Assembly (NCBI RefSeq): GCF_900111025.1
Contig: NZ_FOFN01000002.1
Span: 310,001-374,000, forward strand
Source of the DNA: Hyunsoonleella jejuensis
Lineage (GTDB): Bacteria > Bacteroidota > Bacteroidia > Flavobacteriales > Flavobacteriaceae
Direction of reading: 5' to 3'
DNA: 64,000 nucleotides
Shown here: positions 8,608 through 17,826 of the stretch, one piece after another
Position numbering within the stretch: position 1 is the first letter of the stretch
Layout of the letters: each line of letters opens with the position of its first letter
Translations under genes and position numbers: made by a program
The notes under the pieces: generated by a model
Databases searched by the model: none
Told to the model about the DNA's origin: nothing
The model's input: the letters and a program-made list of their open reading frames with translations, nothing else

Positions 8608-9189
8608 TTACATATTTATAAAGTTCTCTAATATTCTAGCGCCTTCATTTCCACTCTTTTCAGGATGAAATTGAGTGCCATAAAAATTTTCATGTTGTAA
8701 AGCAGACGCATAATTAATTTCATAATCCGTTGCCGCAATTGTTTCATTACAATGTTCCGCATAATAACTATGTACCAAATACATATATTCGTTCTCCTTG
8801 ATTCCTTTGAATAGATCGGATTTCAAGTTTTTAATAACATTCCATCCCATTTGGGGTACTTTTACATTATTTGAAAAACGTTTTACATTGGTTTGAAAAA
8901 TACCTAAACCTTCCGTATTGCCTTCCTCGGTGTGTAAACACATCAATTGCATACCCAAACAAATACCTAAAACAGGTTGTTTTAAATTTGGAATTAAGGT
9001 ATCTAAACCACTCTGTTTTAGCATTTTCATTGCAGAACTTGCTTCTCCAACTCCCGGGAATATAATTTTATCTGCTGATTTTATTTCCTCAGGATTATTG
9101 GATAAAATAGCATCTACACCCAACCTGTTACATGCAAATTGAATACTTTTGATGTTACCTGCACCGTAATTTATAATTACTAATTTCAT
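8608..9189 (-). CDS. hisH: imidazole glycerol phosphate synthase, glutaminase subunit
   Basis: HisH is a class I glutamine amidotransferase that feeds ammonia to HisF. The 193-residue protein starts MKLVIINYGAGNIKS, has the nucleophile Cys in PVLGICLGMQL near residue 75, and ends with the His-x-Glu of the triad in GTQFHPEKSG. It lies between hisB and hisA, with repeat-filled gaps of about 60 bases on both sides. All catalytic residues are present. Confidence 0.98.
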   Translation of the reverse strand: MKLVIINYGAGNIKSIQFACNRLGVDAILSNNPEEIKSADKIIFPGVGEASSAMKMLKQSGLDTLIPNLKQPVLGICLGMQLMCLHTEEGNTEGLGIFQTNVKRFSNNVKVPQMGWNVIKNLKSDLFKGIKENEYMYLVHSYYAEHCNETIAATDYEINYASALQHENFYGTQFHPEKSGNEGARILENFINM

Positions 9190-9249
9190 TTTATAGCTTT
9201 TAGCTTTTGGCTCTTAGCAATTGGCAAACAGCCAATAGCAAATGGCTAT
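9190..9249. repeat. palindrome-rich intergenic repeat between hisB and hisH
   Basis: The gap holds tandem-like AGCTTTTAGCTTTTGGCTC units, then an inverted repeat TTGGC-AAACA-GCCAA and a flanking TAGC/GGCTA pair. It resembles the gap between hisH and hisA and probably belongs to the same repeat family. There is no terminator-like T-run. Confidence 0.5.
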
Positions 9250-10386
9250 TTATAACATTCCTTTTGTACTTGGCAAAAACATTTTATTTGCATCTCGCTT
9301 TACAGCCATTTTCATAGCTTTTGCAAAAGCTTTAAAAATGCCTTCAATTTTATGATGCTCGTTAGTGCCTTTAGCTTTTATATTCAAATTACATCTTGCA
9401 CCATCAGTAAAAGATTTGAATAAATGGAAGAACATTTCAGTGGGCATATCTCCTATTTTTTCACGTTTAAATTCAGCATCCCATTCTAGCCAATTTCTAC
9501 CTCCAAAATCAACGGCAACTTGTGCTAAACAATCATCCATTGGTAAGCAAAAACCGTAACGTTCTATACCTAGTTTATCACCCAAGGCCTTATTGAATAA
9601 TTCGCCCAAGGCAATCATGGTATCTTCAATGGTATGGTGCTCATCAACTTCTAAATCACCATCAACTTTAATAGTTAAATCCATAGCACCGTGGCGCCCA
9701 ATTTGGTCCAACATATGGTCGAAAAACGACAGGCCTGTATCTATATTGTTTTTCCCAGAGCCATCTAAATTCAACTTAATATATATCTGAGTTTCATTAG
9801 TGTTTCGCGTTATTTCAGCAACACGGTCTTTCAGCTTCAAAAACTCATATATTTCCTTCCAATCTGTACTTGTTAGCGCAATGCAGTCCAAAATATCTTG
9901 TTTTGAACTTTCTATTTCTTCTACCCCCAATTCTGGATCTTCCGATAGATAAATTCCTTTTGCACCAAGGTTTTTTGCTAACTCCATATCAGTAATTCTG
10001 TCACCTAAAACGAAAGAATTTTCTAAGTCGTAGTCTTCAGAAAAATACTGAGTTAACAACCCTGTTCTTGGTTTTCTGGTTTCAGCATTTTCATGAGGAA
10101 ACGTTTTGTCAATATGAACTGCAGAAAATACTATACCTTCTTTAGCAAAAGCGCTCAAAATCTTATTGTGAGCAGGCCAAAACGTATCCTCTGGAAAACT
10201 ATCCGTCCCCAAACCATCTTGGTTTGTAACCATTACTAATTCATAATCCAACTCACTCGCAATTTTTGCCATATATTGAAACACTTTTGGGTAGAACTCC
10301 AATTTCTCTAAACTATCTAATTGATAATCTACTGGCGGTTCTAGTACCAAAGTACCATCTCTGTCTATGAATAATACCTTTTTCAC
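9250..10386 (-). CDS. hisB: bifunctional histidinol-phosphatase/imidazoleglycerol-phosphate dehydratase
   Basis: The product catalyses dehydration of IGP and dephosphorylation of histidinol phosphate. The N-terminal HAD phosphatase has DRDGTLV near residue 8 and the [14 protein letters not shown] motif. The C-terminal dehydratase from about residue 187 has the metal-binding [13 protein letters not shown] and [14 protein letters not shown] motifs. At 378 residues it is the fused form. The start is GTG, overlapping the hisC stop by one base (TAGTG), and no alternative ATG precedes the DRDGT motif. The upstream overlap argues for translational coupling with hisC. Confidence 0.97.
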   Translation of the reverse strand: MKKVLFIDRDGTLVLEPPVDYQLDSLEKLEFYPKVFQYMAKIASELDYELVMVTNQDGLGTDSFPEDTFWPAHNKILSAFAKEGIVFSAVHIDKTFPHENAETRKPRTGLLTQYFSEDYDLENSFVLGDRITDMELAKNLGAKGIYLSEDPELGVEEIESSKQDILDCIALTSTDWKEIYEFLKLKDRVAEITRNTNETQIYIKLNLDGSGKNNIDTGLSFFDHMLDQIGRHGAMDLTIKVDGDLEVDEHHTIEDTMIALGELFNKALGDKLGIERYGFCLPMDDCLAQVAVDFGGRNWLEWDAEFKREKIGDMPTEMFFHLFKSFTDGARCNLNIKAKGTNEHHKIEGIFKAFAKAMKMAVKRDANKMFLPSTKGML

Positions 10387-11423
10387 TATATTGATTTTAA
10401 AGTATTTATTAATATTTCATTTTCTGCTGGTGTTCCCACAGTAAAACGCAAACAATTTTCACATCCTGGTTGGGTAGTTCTGTTTCTTATAACGATACCC
10501 TTTTCTATTAATTGATTATAGCGCTTTGTGGCGTCATCAACTTTTACCAAAACGAAATTGGCATCTGATGGATAAATTTTAAAAATAAAATCTATCTCTG
10601 ACAATTTATCTATCAACACAGTACGCTCCTCTAAAATAACTTGAACTTGCTGCTGGGTTATTTTAGTTTCTTCTAATTGCTCAATAGCCTTTTGCTGGGT
10701 TAATTCATTAACGTTATAAGGCGGTTTGATACGATTTAATACTGAAATAATTCCTTCAGAAGCATAACAAATACCTAAACGGATACCTGCCATTCCATAA
10801 GCTTTTGAAAGGGTTTGGGTAACAATTAAATTTGGGAACTCGTTTAATCTACGTATCCAACTTTCTTCTTTTGAAAAATCGATATACGCTTCGTCAATCA
10901 CCACAACACCCTTGAATGCTTTTATCAATCGCTCTATAGATTGCGCCTCGAAACTATTACCCGTTGGATTATTTGGGGAACATAAAAATAATAGCTTAGA
11001 ATTTGAATCAGCGATATTTAAAATTTCATCAACTTTAGGCTGAAAATTTGCACTTAACTGCACTGTTTTAATTCCAATAGCATTAATATTAGCTAAAACA
11101 CTGTACATCCCATACGTTGGTGGTAAAGTAATGATATTATCTTCATTTGGCTCACAAAATGCGCGGAAAATCAAATCCAGTACCTCGTCGCTTCCGTTAC
11201 CTAAAAGTATGTTTTGTTGAGGTATTCCTTTTATTTCTGAGAGTAAGGATTTAACGCTTCTTTGCTGTGGGTCAGGGTACCGATTTACACCATTTTCGAA
11301 TGGATTTTCATTAGCGTCTAAAAATACCATCGCATCACTATTACCTTGATATTCATCTCTGGCAGACGAATATGGTTTTAATACTTTTACATTGGGCCTT
11401 ATTAATTTTTTTATATCTATCAT
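10386..11423 (-). CDS. hisC: histidinol-phosphate aminotransferase
   Basis: HisC is a PLP-dependent class I/II aminotransferase that transfers the amino group of glutamate to imidazole acetol phosphate. Visible motifs are [10 protein letters not shown] near residue 77, the CSPNNPTGN loop, [11 protein letters not shown] with the cofactor-binding Asp, and [16 protein letters not shown] with the Schiff-base Lys. The length of 345 residues is usual. It follows hisD after a 68-base gap containing a hairpin element, and its stop overlaps the GTG of hisB. Confidence 0.97.
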   Translation of the reverse strand: MIDIKKLIRPNVKVLKPYSSARDEYQGNSDAMVFLDANENPFENGVNRYPDPQQRSVKSLLSEIKGIPQQNILLGNGSDEVLDLIFRAFCEPNEDNIITLPPTYGMYSVLANINAIGIKTVQLSANFQPKVDEILNIADSNSKLLFLCSPNNPTGNSFEAQSIERLIKAFKGVVVIDEAYIDFSKEESWIRRLNEFPNLIVTQTLSKAYGMAGIRLGICYASEGIISVLNRIKPPYNVNELTQQKAIEQLEETKITQQQVQVILEERTVLIDKLSEIDFIFKIYPSDANFVLVKVDDATKRYNQLIEKGIVIRNRTTQPGCENCLRFTVGTPAENEILINTLKSI

Positions 11424-11462
11424 CTTGTTACACTAAATTTATTTCAGTGCCTGATTATTGAG

Positions 11463-11483
11463 ATGCTGAAACAAGTTCAGCAT
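11463..11483. repeat. palindromic intergenic element (copy 2) between hisD and hisC
   Basis: This is a perfect inverted repeat with arms ATGCTGAA and TTCAGCAT and the loop ACAAG. It matches the element in the hisF-hisIE gap over almost its full length. A shortened relative, GAGATGCTTCGA, may be present in the hisG-hisD gap. No T-run follows it. Confidence 0.65.
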
Positions 11484-11491
11484 GACATTAG

Positions 11492-12778
11492 CTAATTTTT
11501 TAAATCCTTTAATCGAATACTTACAGCATTTTTATGGGCTTGCAACCCTTCCGCTTCTGCCATTAACTCTATGGTTTCTCCTATATTTAAAATACCTTCT
11601 TTGGATATTTTTTGAAAGGTCATACTCTTCATAAAACTATCCAAGTTAACTCCTGAATACGCTTTTGAAAATCCGTTGGTTGGCAATGTATGGTTGGTAC
11701 CAGATGCATAATCACCAGCACTTTCGGGTGTATAGTCACCTATAAAAACAGATCCAGCATTATTAATATTATCTATATACAAATCTTCGTTTTTACAACA
11801 AATGATATAATGTTCTGGTCCGTATTCATCTATCAACTCCAAAGCTGTAGCATCATCTTCAACATAAATTAATTTTGAGTTTGCAATGGCTTTTTCTGCA
11901 ATGGCCTTACGTGGCAAAACTGCCAGTTGCTTCTCAACTTCTTTAGAAACATCATTAATCAACACTTCTGAAGTTGATACCAAAATGACCTGACTATCTG
12001 TACCATGTTCAGCTTGACTCAATAAATCTGAAGCAATATACGATGCATTTGCCGTAGCATCTGCAACCACCAATAATTCACTTGGTCCAGCTGGCATATC
12101 TATAGCTACGCCATATTTTGTTGCCAACTGTTTTGCTACAGTAACAAACTGATTTCCTGGTCCGAAGATTTTATAAACCTTTGGAATGCTCTCTGTACCA
12201 AACGTTAAGCCTGCAATTGCTTGAATACCACCTACTTTCACGATTTTAGTAACACCACATAATTGTGCTGCAAATAAAATTTCTGGTGCTAATTTACCCT
12301 GTTTATTAGGTGGTGAACATAATATGATGTCTTTACAACCTGCTATTTGTGCTGGTACAGCTAACATTAAAACTGTTGAAAATAGGGGTGCTGTTCCTCC
12401 CGGAATGTATAATCCTACTTTTTGTATAGGTCGCTTTTCTTGCCAACATTTTACGCCTTTAGAGGTTTCTACCACAACTTTTGATGTTTTTTGAGCCTCG
12501 TGAAATGCCTCTATATTTTCTTTTGCTTGTATGATTGCTTTTTGCAGTTTTTCTGGCACTTTCGTAATAGCAACTTCAATGTCTTCTGCAGTAATAGTAT
12601 TTGATTCTAAAGTAATACCATCGAATTTTTTGGTATAGGTTTTAATGGCGTCATCACCATTTCTGGAAACGTCTATGAATACCTCATTAACTACACCTTC
12701 AATATCATCCACAGTTTGTGTAGGTCGTTTTAGTAAATCCGACCAGTCTGATTTGTTTGGGTTTTTTATGATTTTCAT
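11492..12778 (-). CDS. hisD: histidinol dehydrogenase
   Basis: HisD is the zinc- and NAD-dependent enzyme oxidising histidinol to histidine in two steps. The 428-residue protein shows the YIPGGTAPLFSTVLM loop, the KVGGIQAIAGLTFGTESIP segment, the FGPGNQFVTVAKQ motif, DMPAGPSELLVVAD, and SQAEHGTDSQ with metal and catalytic His residues. The ending EGLQAHKNAVSIRL is also typical. It lies between hisG and hisC. Nothing is missing. Confidence 0.98.
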   Translation of the reverse strand: MKIIKNPNKSDWSDLLKRPTQTVDDIEGVVNEVFIDVSRNGDDAIKTYTKKFDGITLESNTITAEDIEVAITKVPEKLQKAIIQAKENIEAFHEAQKTSKVVVETSKGVKCWQEKRPIQKVGLYIPGGTAPLFSTVLMLAVPAQIAGCKDIILCSPPNKQGKLAPEILFAAQLCGVTKIVKVGGIQAIAGLTFGTESIPKVYKIFGPGNQFVTVAKQLATKYGVAIDMPAGPSELLVVADATANASYIASDLLSQAEHGTDSQVILVSTSEVLINDVSKEVEKQLAVLPRKAIAEKAIANSKLIYVEDDATALELIDEYGPEHYIICCKNEDLYIDNINNAGSVFIGDYTPESAGDYASGTNHTLPTNGFSKAYSGVNLDSFMKSMTFQKISKEGILNIGETIELMAEAEGLQAHKNAVSIRLKDLKN

Positions 12779-12824
12779 GTCTTCTCTTTGTTAGGTGAGA
12801 TGCTTCGATCTGTGTATAATAAAA

Positions 12825-13682
12825 CTATAACACCATTTTTTCAATTGGGCATACTAAAATACCTTGAGCACCTTTCGCTTTTAATTCGTCTATTACTTCC
12901 CAAAATTCATTCTTACTAATTACAGAGTGCACTGAACTCCAACCCTCCTCGGCTAATGGCAATACCGTTGGACTTTTCATTCCTGGTAAAACATCAATAA
13001 TATCCTGAACCTTATCATTGGGAGCGTTTAGCAGTACATACTTAGAGTTTCTTCCTTTTAGAACCGATTGAATTCTAAACTGAATGGTTTCTAAGATAGC
13101 TTTACGCTCTTCAGTCAGTTTTGGGGATACAGCCAAAACCGCTTCAGATTTTAAAATGGTATCCACTTCTTTTAAATTGTTCTTAAACAAGGTGCTTCCG
13201 CTAGAAACAATATCGCAAATAGCATCTGCCAACCCAATATTGGGAGCAATCTCAACGGATCCATTAATAATGTGGAGGTTTGCATTTACGCCATGCCTAG
13301 CTAAATACATTTTTACAGTATTAGGATATGATGTTGCTATACGCTTGCCTTCTAAATCGTTAATACTTTTATATTTATCGGCCTTAGGTACAGCAATGCA
13401 TACGCGACAAGAAGAGAACCCCAGCTTTTCAACAACACCTATACCTTCTCCTTTTTCTATCAAAACATTTTCACCAATAATTGCTGCATCTACTACACCA
13501 TCCTTTAAATATTGTGGAATATCGCCATTCCTCAAATAAAACACCTCCACAGGAAACCCTTTTGCCGAAGCCTTTAATTGATCTTTACCGTTATCGATAG
13601 AAATACCAATGTCCTTTAATAACCTCATTGAGTCTTCATTTAAACGACCCGATTTTTGTACTGCAATTCTTAATTTACTCAT
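12825..13682 (-). CDS. hisG: ATP phosphoribosyltransferase (long form)
   Basis: HisG condenses ATP with PRPP in the first, committed step of histidine synthesis. At 285 residues this is the long form, with a catalytic periplasmic-binding-protein-like fold plus a C-terminal ACT-like domain (about 210-285) that gives histidine feedback, so no HisZ is needed. Key segments are KSGRLNEDS at the start, VVDAAIIGENVLIE near residue 62, and the PRPP loop ADAICDIVSSGSTL. It is the first structural gene of the operon, lying about 110 bases downstream of a His-rich leader peptide and 40 bases past an intrinsic terminator. Confidence 0.97.
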   Translation of the reverse strand: MSKLRIAVQKSGRLNEDSMRLLKDIGISIDNGKDQLKASAKGFPVEVFYLRNGDIPQYLKDGVVDAAIIGENVLIEKGEGIGVVEKLGFSSCRVCIAVPKADKYKSINDLEGKRIATSYPNTVKMYLARHGVNANLHIINGSVEIAPNIGLADAICDIVSSGSTLFKNNLKEVDTILKSEAVLAVSPKLTEERKAILETIQFRIQSVLKGRNSKYVLLNAPNDKVQDIIDVLPGMKSPTVLPLAEEGWSSVHSVISKNEFWEVIDELKAKGAQGILVCPIEKMVL

Positions 13683-13724
13683 TTTCTTATTTTTCTGGGT
13701 TTGAAACCAACCAAGCTCAACTAA

Positions 13725-13762
13725 AAATTAAAAAACCCGCTTGATAAGTCTCAAACGGGTTT
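13725..13762 (-). terminator. his operon attenuator terminator
   Basis: On the minus strand the leader forms a 12-pair stem with one mismatch (arms AAACCCGTTTGA and TCAAGCGGGTTT, six-base loop) followed by TTTTTAATTTTT. It lies between the leader peptide stop and hisG. Position, strength and T-run fit an attenuator that ends transcription when histidine is plentiful. Confidence 0.8.
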
Positions 13763-13793
13763 AAAATATATGTTGATATTACTCAATACATTT

Positions 13794-13847
13794 TTACTTC
13801 GCCTGAGAGCAAATGAAAAAATGATGATGTATGTGAGTAATGTTCAT
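13794..13847 (-). CDS. hisL: his operon leader peptide
   Basis: A 17-codon frame reads MNITHIHHHFFICSQAK and stops. Four of its codons are His, three of them consecutive (CAT CAT CAT). It sits upstream of an intrinsic terminator and the complete his operon, which is the arrangement of ribosome-mediated attenuation. Codons 3-5 (minus-strand ATTACTCA) are perfectly complementary to TGAGTAAT at 13778-13785, just past the stop, giving a candidate pause hairpin that a ribosome stalled at the His codons would disrupt. The mechanism is known in enterobacteria; applying it here is inference from the layout. Confidence 0.78.
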   Translation of the reverse strand: MNITHIHHHFFICSQAK

Positions 13848-13861
13848 GTCTTTTATTTGTG

Positions 13862-13893
13862 CAAATATCAAAAAATTCTGTTTAATACTCCAA
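13862..13893 (-). promoter_or_regulatory. candidate his operon promoter
   Basis: On the minus strand TTG is followed after 21 bases by GATATTTG, close to the Bacteroidota pattern TTG-N17-23-TAnnTTTG with one mismatch in the -7 box. It ends about 15 bases before the leader peptide ATG, so the untranslated leader would be short. Confidence 0.35.
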
Positions 13894-13993
13894 ATTATCT
13901 GTTTAATTTTTAAAACTATTTTAGTTTGAATAATTTAAACGCACTTTCTTAATTATAATTTAAGATAAACTATAAATTGTTAAATTATTTTAA

Positions 13994-14809
13994 TTATTGA
14001 TTTCCCAATATAATTGGCAATCCACTATCGCCTGAACCAATTACAATAACCTTACTGTTTGGTGATTCTGATAGTTTCATTGTAGCTTCAATACCTTTAT
14101 CTTGCAAAATTCTATCATTTAAAGATGCGCTTAAAATTCTATTCGCATCTGCCTTACCTTGAGCTTCAATTCTAACTTTCTGCGCTTCTTTTTCTGCCGT
14201 AACTAATCTAAACTCGTATTCTAAAGATTCTTGCTCCTGTTTTAATTTACGCTCAATCGCCTCTTTGATAGTTGGTGGTAATGTTACGTCTCTAATTAAA
14301 ATATCATTCAATTTAATATATTGCGGCTCTACGATTTTTTTAGTTTCTTCAAAAATCTCCTCTTGTATAGCATCTCTTTTGCTAGAATACAATTGCTCTG
14401 GAGTATACCTACCTACAACACTTCGTGCAGCACTTCTAACTGCCGGCTGTAATACTCTATTTAAGTAATCCAAACCTTTTTCATTGTGTAAACGTCCAAG
14501 ATTGCTAAGGTCTGGTTCATATAAAACAGACGCATCCAATTTAATATCTAAACCGTTAGATGATAACACTGCCATTTTCTCTGGCACTTCTTGTTGTCTT
14601 GTTTCATAATCTATAACCCTGTTCCAAGGTGCTACAATATGAAAGCCTGGTCCTAATGCAGGTTTTTCAGGATCAACTCCATCTCCCAAAGTTTCATATA
14701 AAACGCCTGCATGTCCTGAATCGATTGTTACAGCCGATTTAGCTATTAACACGAAGAGTATAATCACTACTACTATAACTGGTAATGCGACTTTAGGTAA
14801 TTTTTCCAT
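13994..14809 (-). CDS. prohibitin-like SPFH/Band 7 protein
   Basis: The 271-residue protein has one N-terminal membrane anchor (about residues 8-27) followed by an SPFH domain (GHAGVLYETLGDG through about residue 190) and a charged coiled-coil helix (KRKLKQEQESLEYEFRL onward). Prohibitin-type proteins form large ring assemblies at membranes and influence proteases and membrane organisation; the role here is not known. It follows the large VWA membrane protein after 12 bases, so the two are probably co-transcribed. Confidence 0.9.
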   Translation of the reverse strand: MEKLPKVALPVIVVVIILFVLIAKSAVTIDSGHAGVLYETLGDGVDPEKPALGPGFHIVAPWNRVIDYETRQQEVPEKMAVLSSNGLDIKLDASVLYEPDLSNLGRLHNEKGLDYLNRVLQPAVRSAARSVVGRYTPEQLYSSKRDAIQEEIFEETKKIVEPQYIKLNDILIRDVTLPPTIKEAIERKLKQEQESLEYEFRLVTAEKEAQKVRIEAQGKADANRILSASLNDRILQDKGIEATMKLSESPNSKVIVIGSGDSGLPIILGNQ

Positions 14810-14821
14810 AGTATCTTATTT

Positions 14822-16852
14822 TTATATTAATCCGTTATATTTTCTTAAAAACCATTCAGCAGATAGTGTTAAAACTATCAATCCTAATAGGTATTTCCAA
14901 TCTATCAAAGGTACGGTATTTTTATTGCTTTTTTGAATAGGTTTGTAAGCTTCATTTGAAATTAATTCTGAAGTTAATGCACTTAAATCATCAGTAAAAA
15001 AACTTTTAGCGTTTGTATTTGTCGCTAGTTGGTTCAATTTTGTTACATCAGCGTTGAGGAACTGTTGTTCAATATTATATTCTAATACTTCAAAACTGCC
15101 AGACTTAGAAATGTTTCCATTATTGGATTGCACCGTAAAATTATATTTTGAAGCCTCTAAGCCTCTTAAGTCTACTTGATAGTTATTGTTTCTCAACACA
15201 AAAGGAATTGTGCTCGTTTCTTTTGAAATAGTATTTCTAAGAATCAACTCTAACGACTGGCGCTCATCAAATTGATAATTTTTATCAAATATTTGTGCTT
15301 TAAGTATGATGTTGCCACTTCCGGTATAAAACGATTCGTAATCAACAGTCAATCTACTTTTGCTTTGGTTCGATGCTAAATATTGTACCAACTTACCTAA
15401 AAAATCATCAAAGGGATTAAATGATGATTCATTCAAATAACTTTGTGCCCGCCATTGCCATATGTTTTCACCAAAAAGCACAGCCATTCTTCTATTGTTG
15501 TTTTCTATTGTTGCTAACAGAGGCGCATTTTTAGAAATCCCCAAGACTGATTTTTCCAGTATGGTCTCAAAAGGCACTTCAAAATTTACATCTCCAAATG
15601 GTCCTTTTAAAGGTGGAAACGATTCAAAATTAATATCTTCAACCAAAAAAGGCGCATAATTTGAGTTTAATAATGCTTGAAAATCCTCGTTTTGCCCTGT
15701 AGCCTTTATATTGAATGTAGGCTCTGTTTTATTTAAAAAACCCAGTATCGTTTTCGTTCCAACAATTGTAAATATGTTTTTCTTTTCAGATTTTAAAAGT
15801 TTGTAAAGCTCAGTAAATGCGTTATTTGGCTGGTACAAAACAACCAGCTGAAAATCATTTATTTTACTAGAAACTTGGTTTGGTTTAAAAATTTCAACAG
15901 AACGTTGTTCGTTACTTTCGATGCTCTTTTTTAATGCACCCAAATCTGGATGTGGAAAATCGCTCACCAAAGCGATTTTTGTTTTTTGATCTATGACTTC
16001 TACCGCGAAGTTTTTTGTATTGTTTATGGTGTTTTTTTCATTATCAATGCTTTGTAATGTAGCACTATAACTTTTAACCCCCACACTGCTTGCTGATAGT
16101 GTAAGATTTATAACCTTTGAATTTTCTGTTTTGGAAAACTCAATTACTTTAGAAAACAAAACCCTATCCCCTTGATTTACTGTAAACTTTGAACGCACCA
16201 CAGAATTACCCTGATATACTACAATAGCTTCCACGGGAAATCTATTTTTTAAAAACGCGTATTTGTTAACGTTTAGCTGTTGGATTTTAAGATCTGTATA
16301 AGTAACAGTGTCGCCAAGAATAACGGGGTAAACAGGTTGTGAATAGGTGTTCGCAACAGAAAAATCATTACCAAAAGTTTGGTTCCCGTCTGAAATTAAA
16401 ACAATAGGCGCAACATCAGTTTTATACATACCTGAAAGTTGCCGCAACGCTTTATCTATATTACTAGATGTTGATTTAAAATCAAGACTATCTGATTGTT
16501 GCATGTTTTCATCAAACTTAAAAACTTCGATATCAAAATTATTATTCAATTCCTGATTTTGCCTAATGCGATTTAAAGCTTCAATAGCATTATCGTTTTG
16601 CTTTAAATGTGCTATAGAATTAGAATTATCTATGGCTATTACGAGTTTAGGTTTCTCGGTGTAAACTTTTACCTGATTAAACTTAGGATTTATTAACAAT
16701 AGTAAAATAGCGAATACAGATAAAAAGCGCAGTAATGTGAAAACAAAAGTTAATTTACCTTTGTGTTTTGATTTATACATATACTGAAAAAGCGCTACAA
16801 GTAGCGCTATTATTCCAGATAGTATGATGTATAACAAAGTTTCTGTTTGCAT
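14822..16852 (-). CDS. large VWA-like membrane protein
   Basis: The 676-residue protein has two N-terminal membrane helices (about 5-26 and 36-55), then a von Willebrand factor A-like domain with a MIDAS motif DNSNS at residue 75 and LISDGNQTFGND near residue 152. A long beta-rich extracytoplasmic part follows, then a C-terminal helix near residues 648-668. The layout resembles BatA-type and glutamine-amidotransferase-like membrane proteins of Bacteroidota, whose function is not well defined. It is paired with the downstream prohibitin-like gene. The N-terminus is probably in the membrane with the VWA domain in the periplasm. Confidence 0.8.
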   Translation of the reverse strand: MQTETLLYIILSGIIALLVALFQYMYKSKHKGKLTFVFTLLRFLSVFAILLLLINPKFNQVKVYTEKPKLVIAIDNSNSIAHLKQNDNAIEALNRIRQNQELNNNFDIEVFKFDENMQQSDSLDFKSTSSNIDKALRQLSGMYKTDVAPIVLISDGNQTFGNDFSVANTYSQPVYPVILGDTVTYTDLKIQQLNVNKYAFLKNRFPVEAIVVYQGNSVVRSKFTVNQGDRVLFSKVIEFSKTENSKVINLTLSASSVGVKSYSATLQSIDNEKNTINNTKNFAVEVIDQKTKIALVSDFPHPDLGALKKSIESNEQRSVEIFKPNQVSSKINDFQLVVLYQPNNAFTELYKLLKSEKKNIFTIVGTKTILGFLNKTEPTFNIKATGQNEDFQALLNSNYAPFLVEDINFESFPPLKGPFGDVNFEVPFETILEKSVLGISKNAPLLATIENNNRRMAVLFGENIWQWRAQSYLNESSFNPFDDFLGKLVQYLASNQSKSRLTVDYESFYTGSGNIILKAQIFDKNYQFDERQSLELILRNTISKETSTIPFVLRNNNYQVDLRGLEASKYNFTVQSNNGNISKSGSFEVLEYNIEQQFLNADVTKLNQLATNTNAKSFFTDDLSALTSELISNEAYKPIQKSNKNTVPLIDWKYLLGLIVLTLSAEWFLRKYNGLI

Positions 16853-16925
16853 TAAGCAATCTTCTATTTATAACCTTAGTATTTTAGATAAGCAACAACT
16901 AAAAACCAGAAAGCCAAATCATAAT

Positions 16926-17672
16926 TTAGGTAAGCATTCCGCCATCAACATTTATGGTTTGGCCAGTAATGTATGCGCTTAAATCGCTAGCTAAAAACAC
17001 GCAAGCATTTGCTACATCCTCTGGGGTACCTCCACGTTTTAAAGGAATTCCAGCACGCCAACCTTTTACAACTTCTTCATCAAGTTTAGCGGTCATCTCT
17101 GTTTCTATAAAACCAGGAGCGATAACGTTACTCCTTATGTTTCTTGAGCCTAATTCCAGTGCGACTGATTTAGAAAATCCAATTATTCCTGCTTTAGACG
17201 CCGCATAATTGGTTTGTCCTGCATTGCCTTTAACACCAACTACCGAGCTCATATTGATAATAGAACCTTTACGCTGTTTTAACATGGTACGTTGTACAGC
17301 TTTAGTCATATTAAACACAGATTTTAGATTAACTTCTATTACTTTATCAAAATCTTCTTCACTAATGCGCATCAATAAATTGTCTTTCGTAATACCAGCA
17401 TTGTTCACTAGCACATCAATACTTCCAAAATCGTTTACCACGTCCTCAGCTAATTTTTGAGCTTCTGCAAAACTAGCCGCATTACTTTGATAGCCCTTTG
17501 CGTTTACACCGGCATCTTTTAATTCTTTTTCCAATGCGTTTGCTGCTTCAACTGAAGAACTATAGGTAAAGGCTACATTAGCCCCTTGTTCAGCAAATAC
17601 TTTCGCAATACCTCGTCCTATCCCTCGACTAGCGCCTGTAATAATGGCCGTTTTTCCTTCTAATAATTTCAT
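16926..17672 (-). CDS. fabG: 3-oxoacyl-ACP reductase
   Basis: FabG is the NADPH-dependent SDR that reduces 3-oxoacyl-ACP in fatty acid elongation. Visible are the cofactor loop TGASRGIGRG near residue 13, VNNAGITKDNLLMRI, the catalytic Ser in INMSSVVGVKGNAG, and the Tyr-x3-Lys in NYAASKAG. The ending TGQTINVDGGMLT is the classical FabG C-terminus. The length of 248 residues is typical. The gene stands alone, with the VWA gene 74 bases downstream. Confidence 0.95.
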   Translation of the reverse strand: MKLLEGKTAIITGASRGIGRGIAKVFAEQGANVAFTYSSSVEAANALEKELKDAGVNAKGYQSNAASFAEAQKLAEDVVNDFGSIDVLVNNAGITKDNLLMRISEEDFDKVIEVNLKSVFNMTKAVQRTMLKQRKGSIINMSSVVGVKGNAGQTNYAASKAGIIGFSKSVALELGSRNIRSNVIAPGFIETEMTAKLDEEVVKGWRAGIPLKRGGTPEDVANACVFLASDLSAYITGQTINVDGGMLT

Positions 17673-17751
17673 TTTATAGTTGGTTTGTTGTGTAATGTTA
17701 TTAAGAATGATTTATTCAAATATAATAAATACAGATTGCTTGCTATAAAAA

Positions 17752-17775
17752 AACCTCACAAAATATAGTGAGGTT
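17752..17775 (-). terminator. intrinsic terminator of the lipocalin-like gene
   Basis: Eight-base arms AACCTCAC and GTGAGGTT enclose an eight-base loop. On the minus strand the stem is followed by TTTTTTTATA. It lies about 50 bases past the stop of the leftward lipoprotein gene. Confidence 0.7.
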
Positions 17776-17826
17776 AGTTCTTTTCAAAATATTATTATTC
17801 TGTTTAATTATTAATTAATTTAAAAA

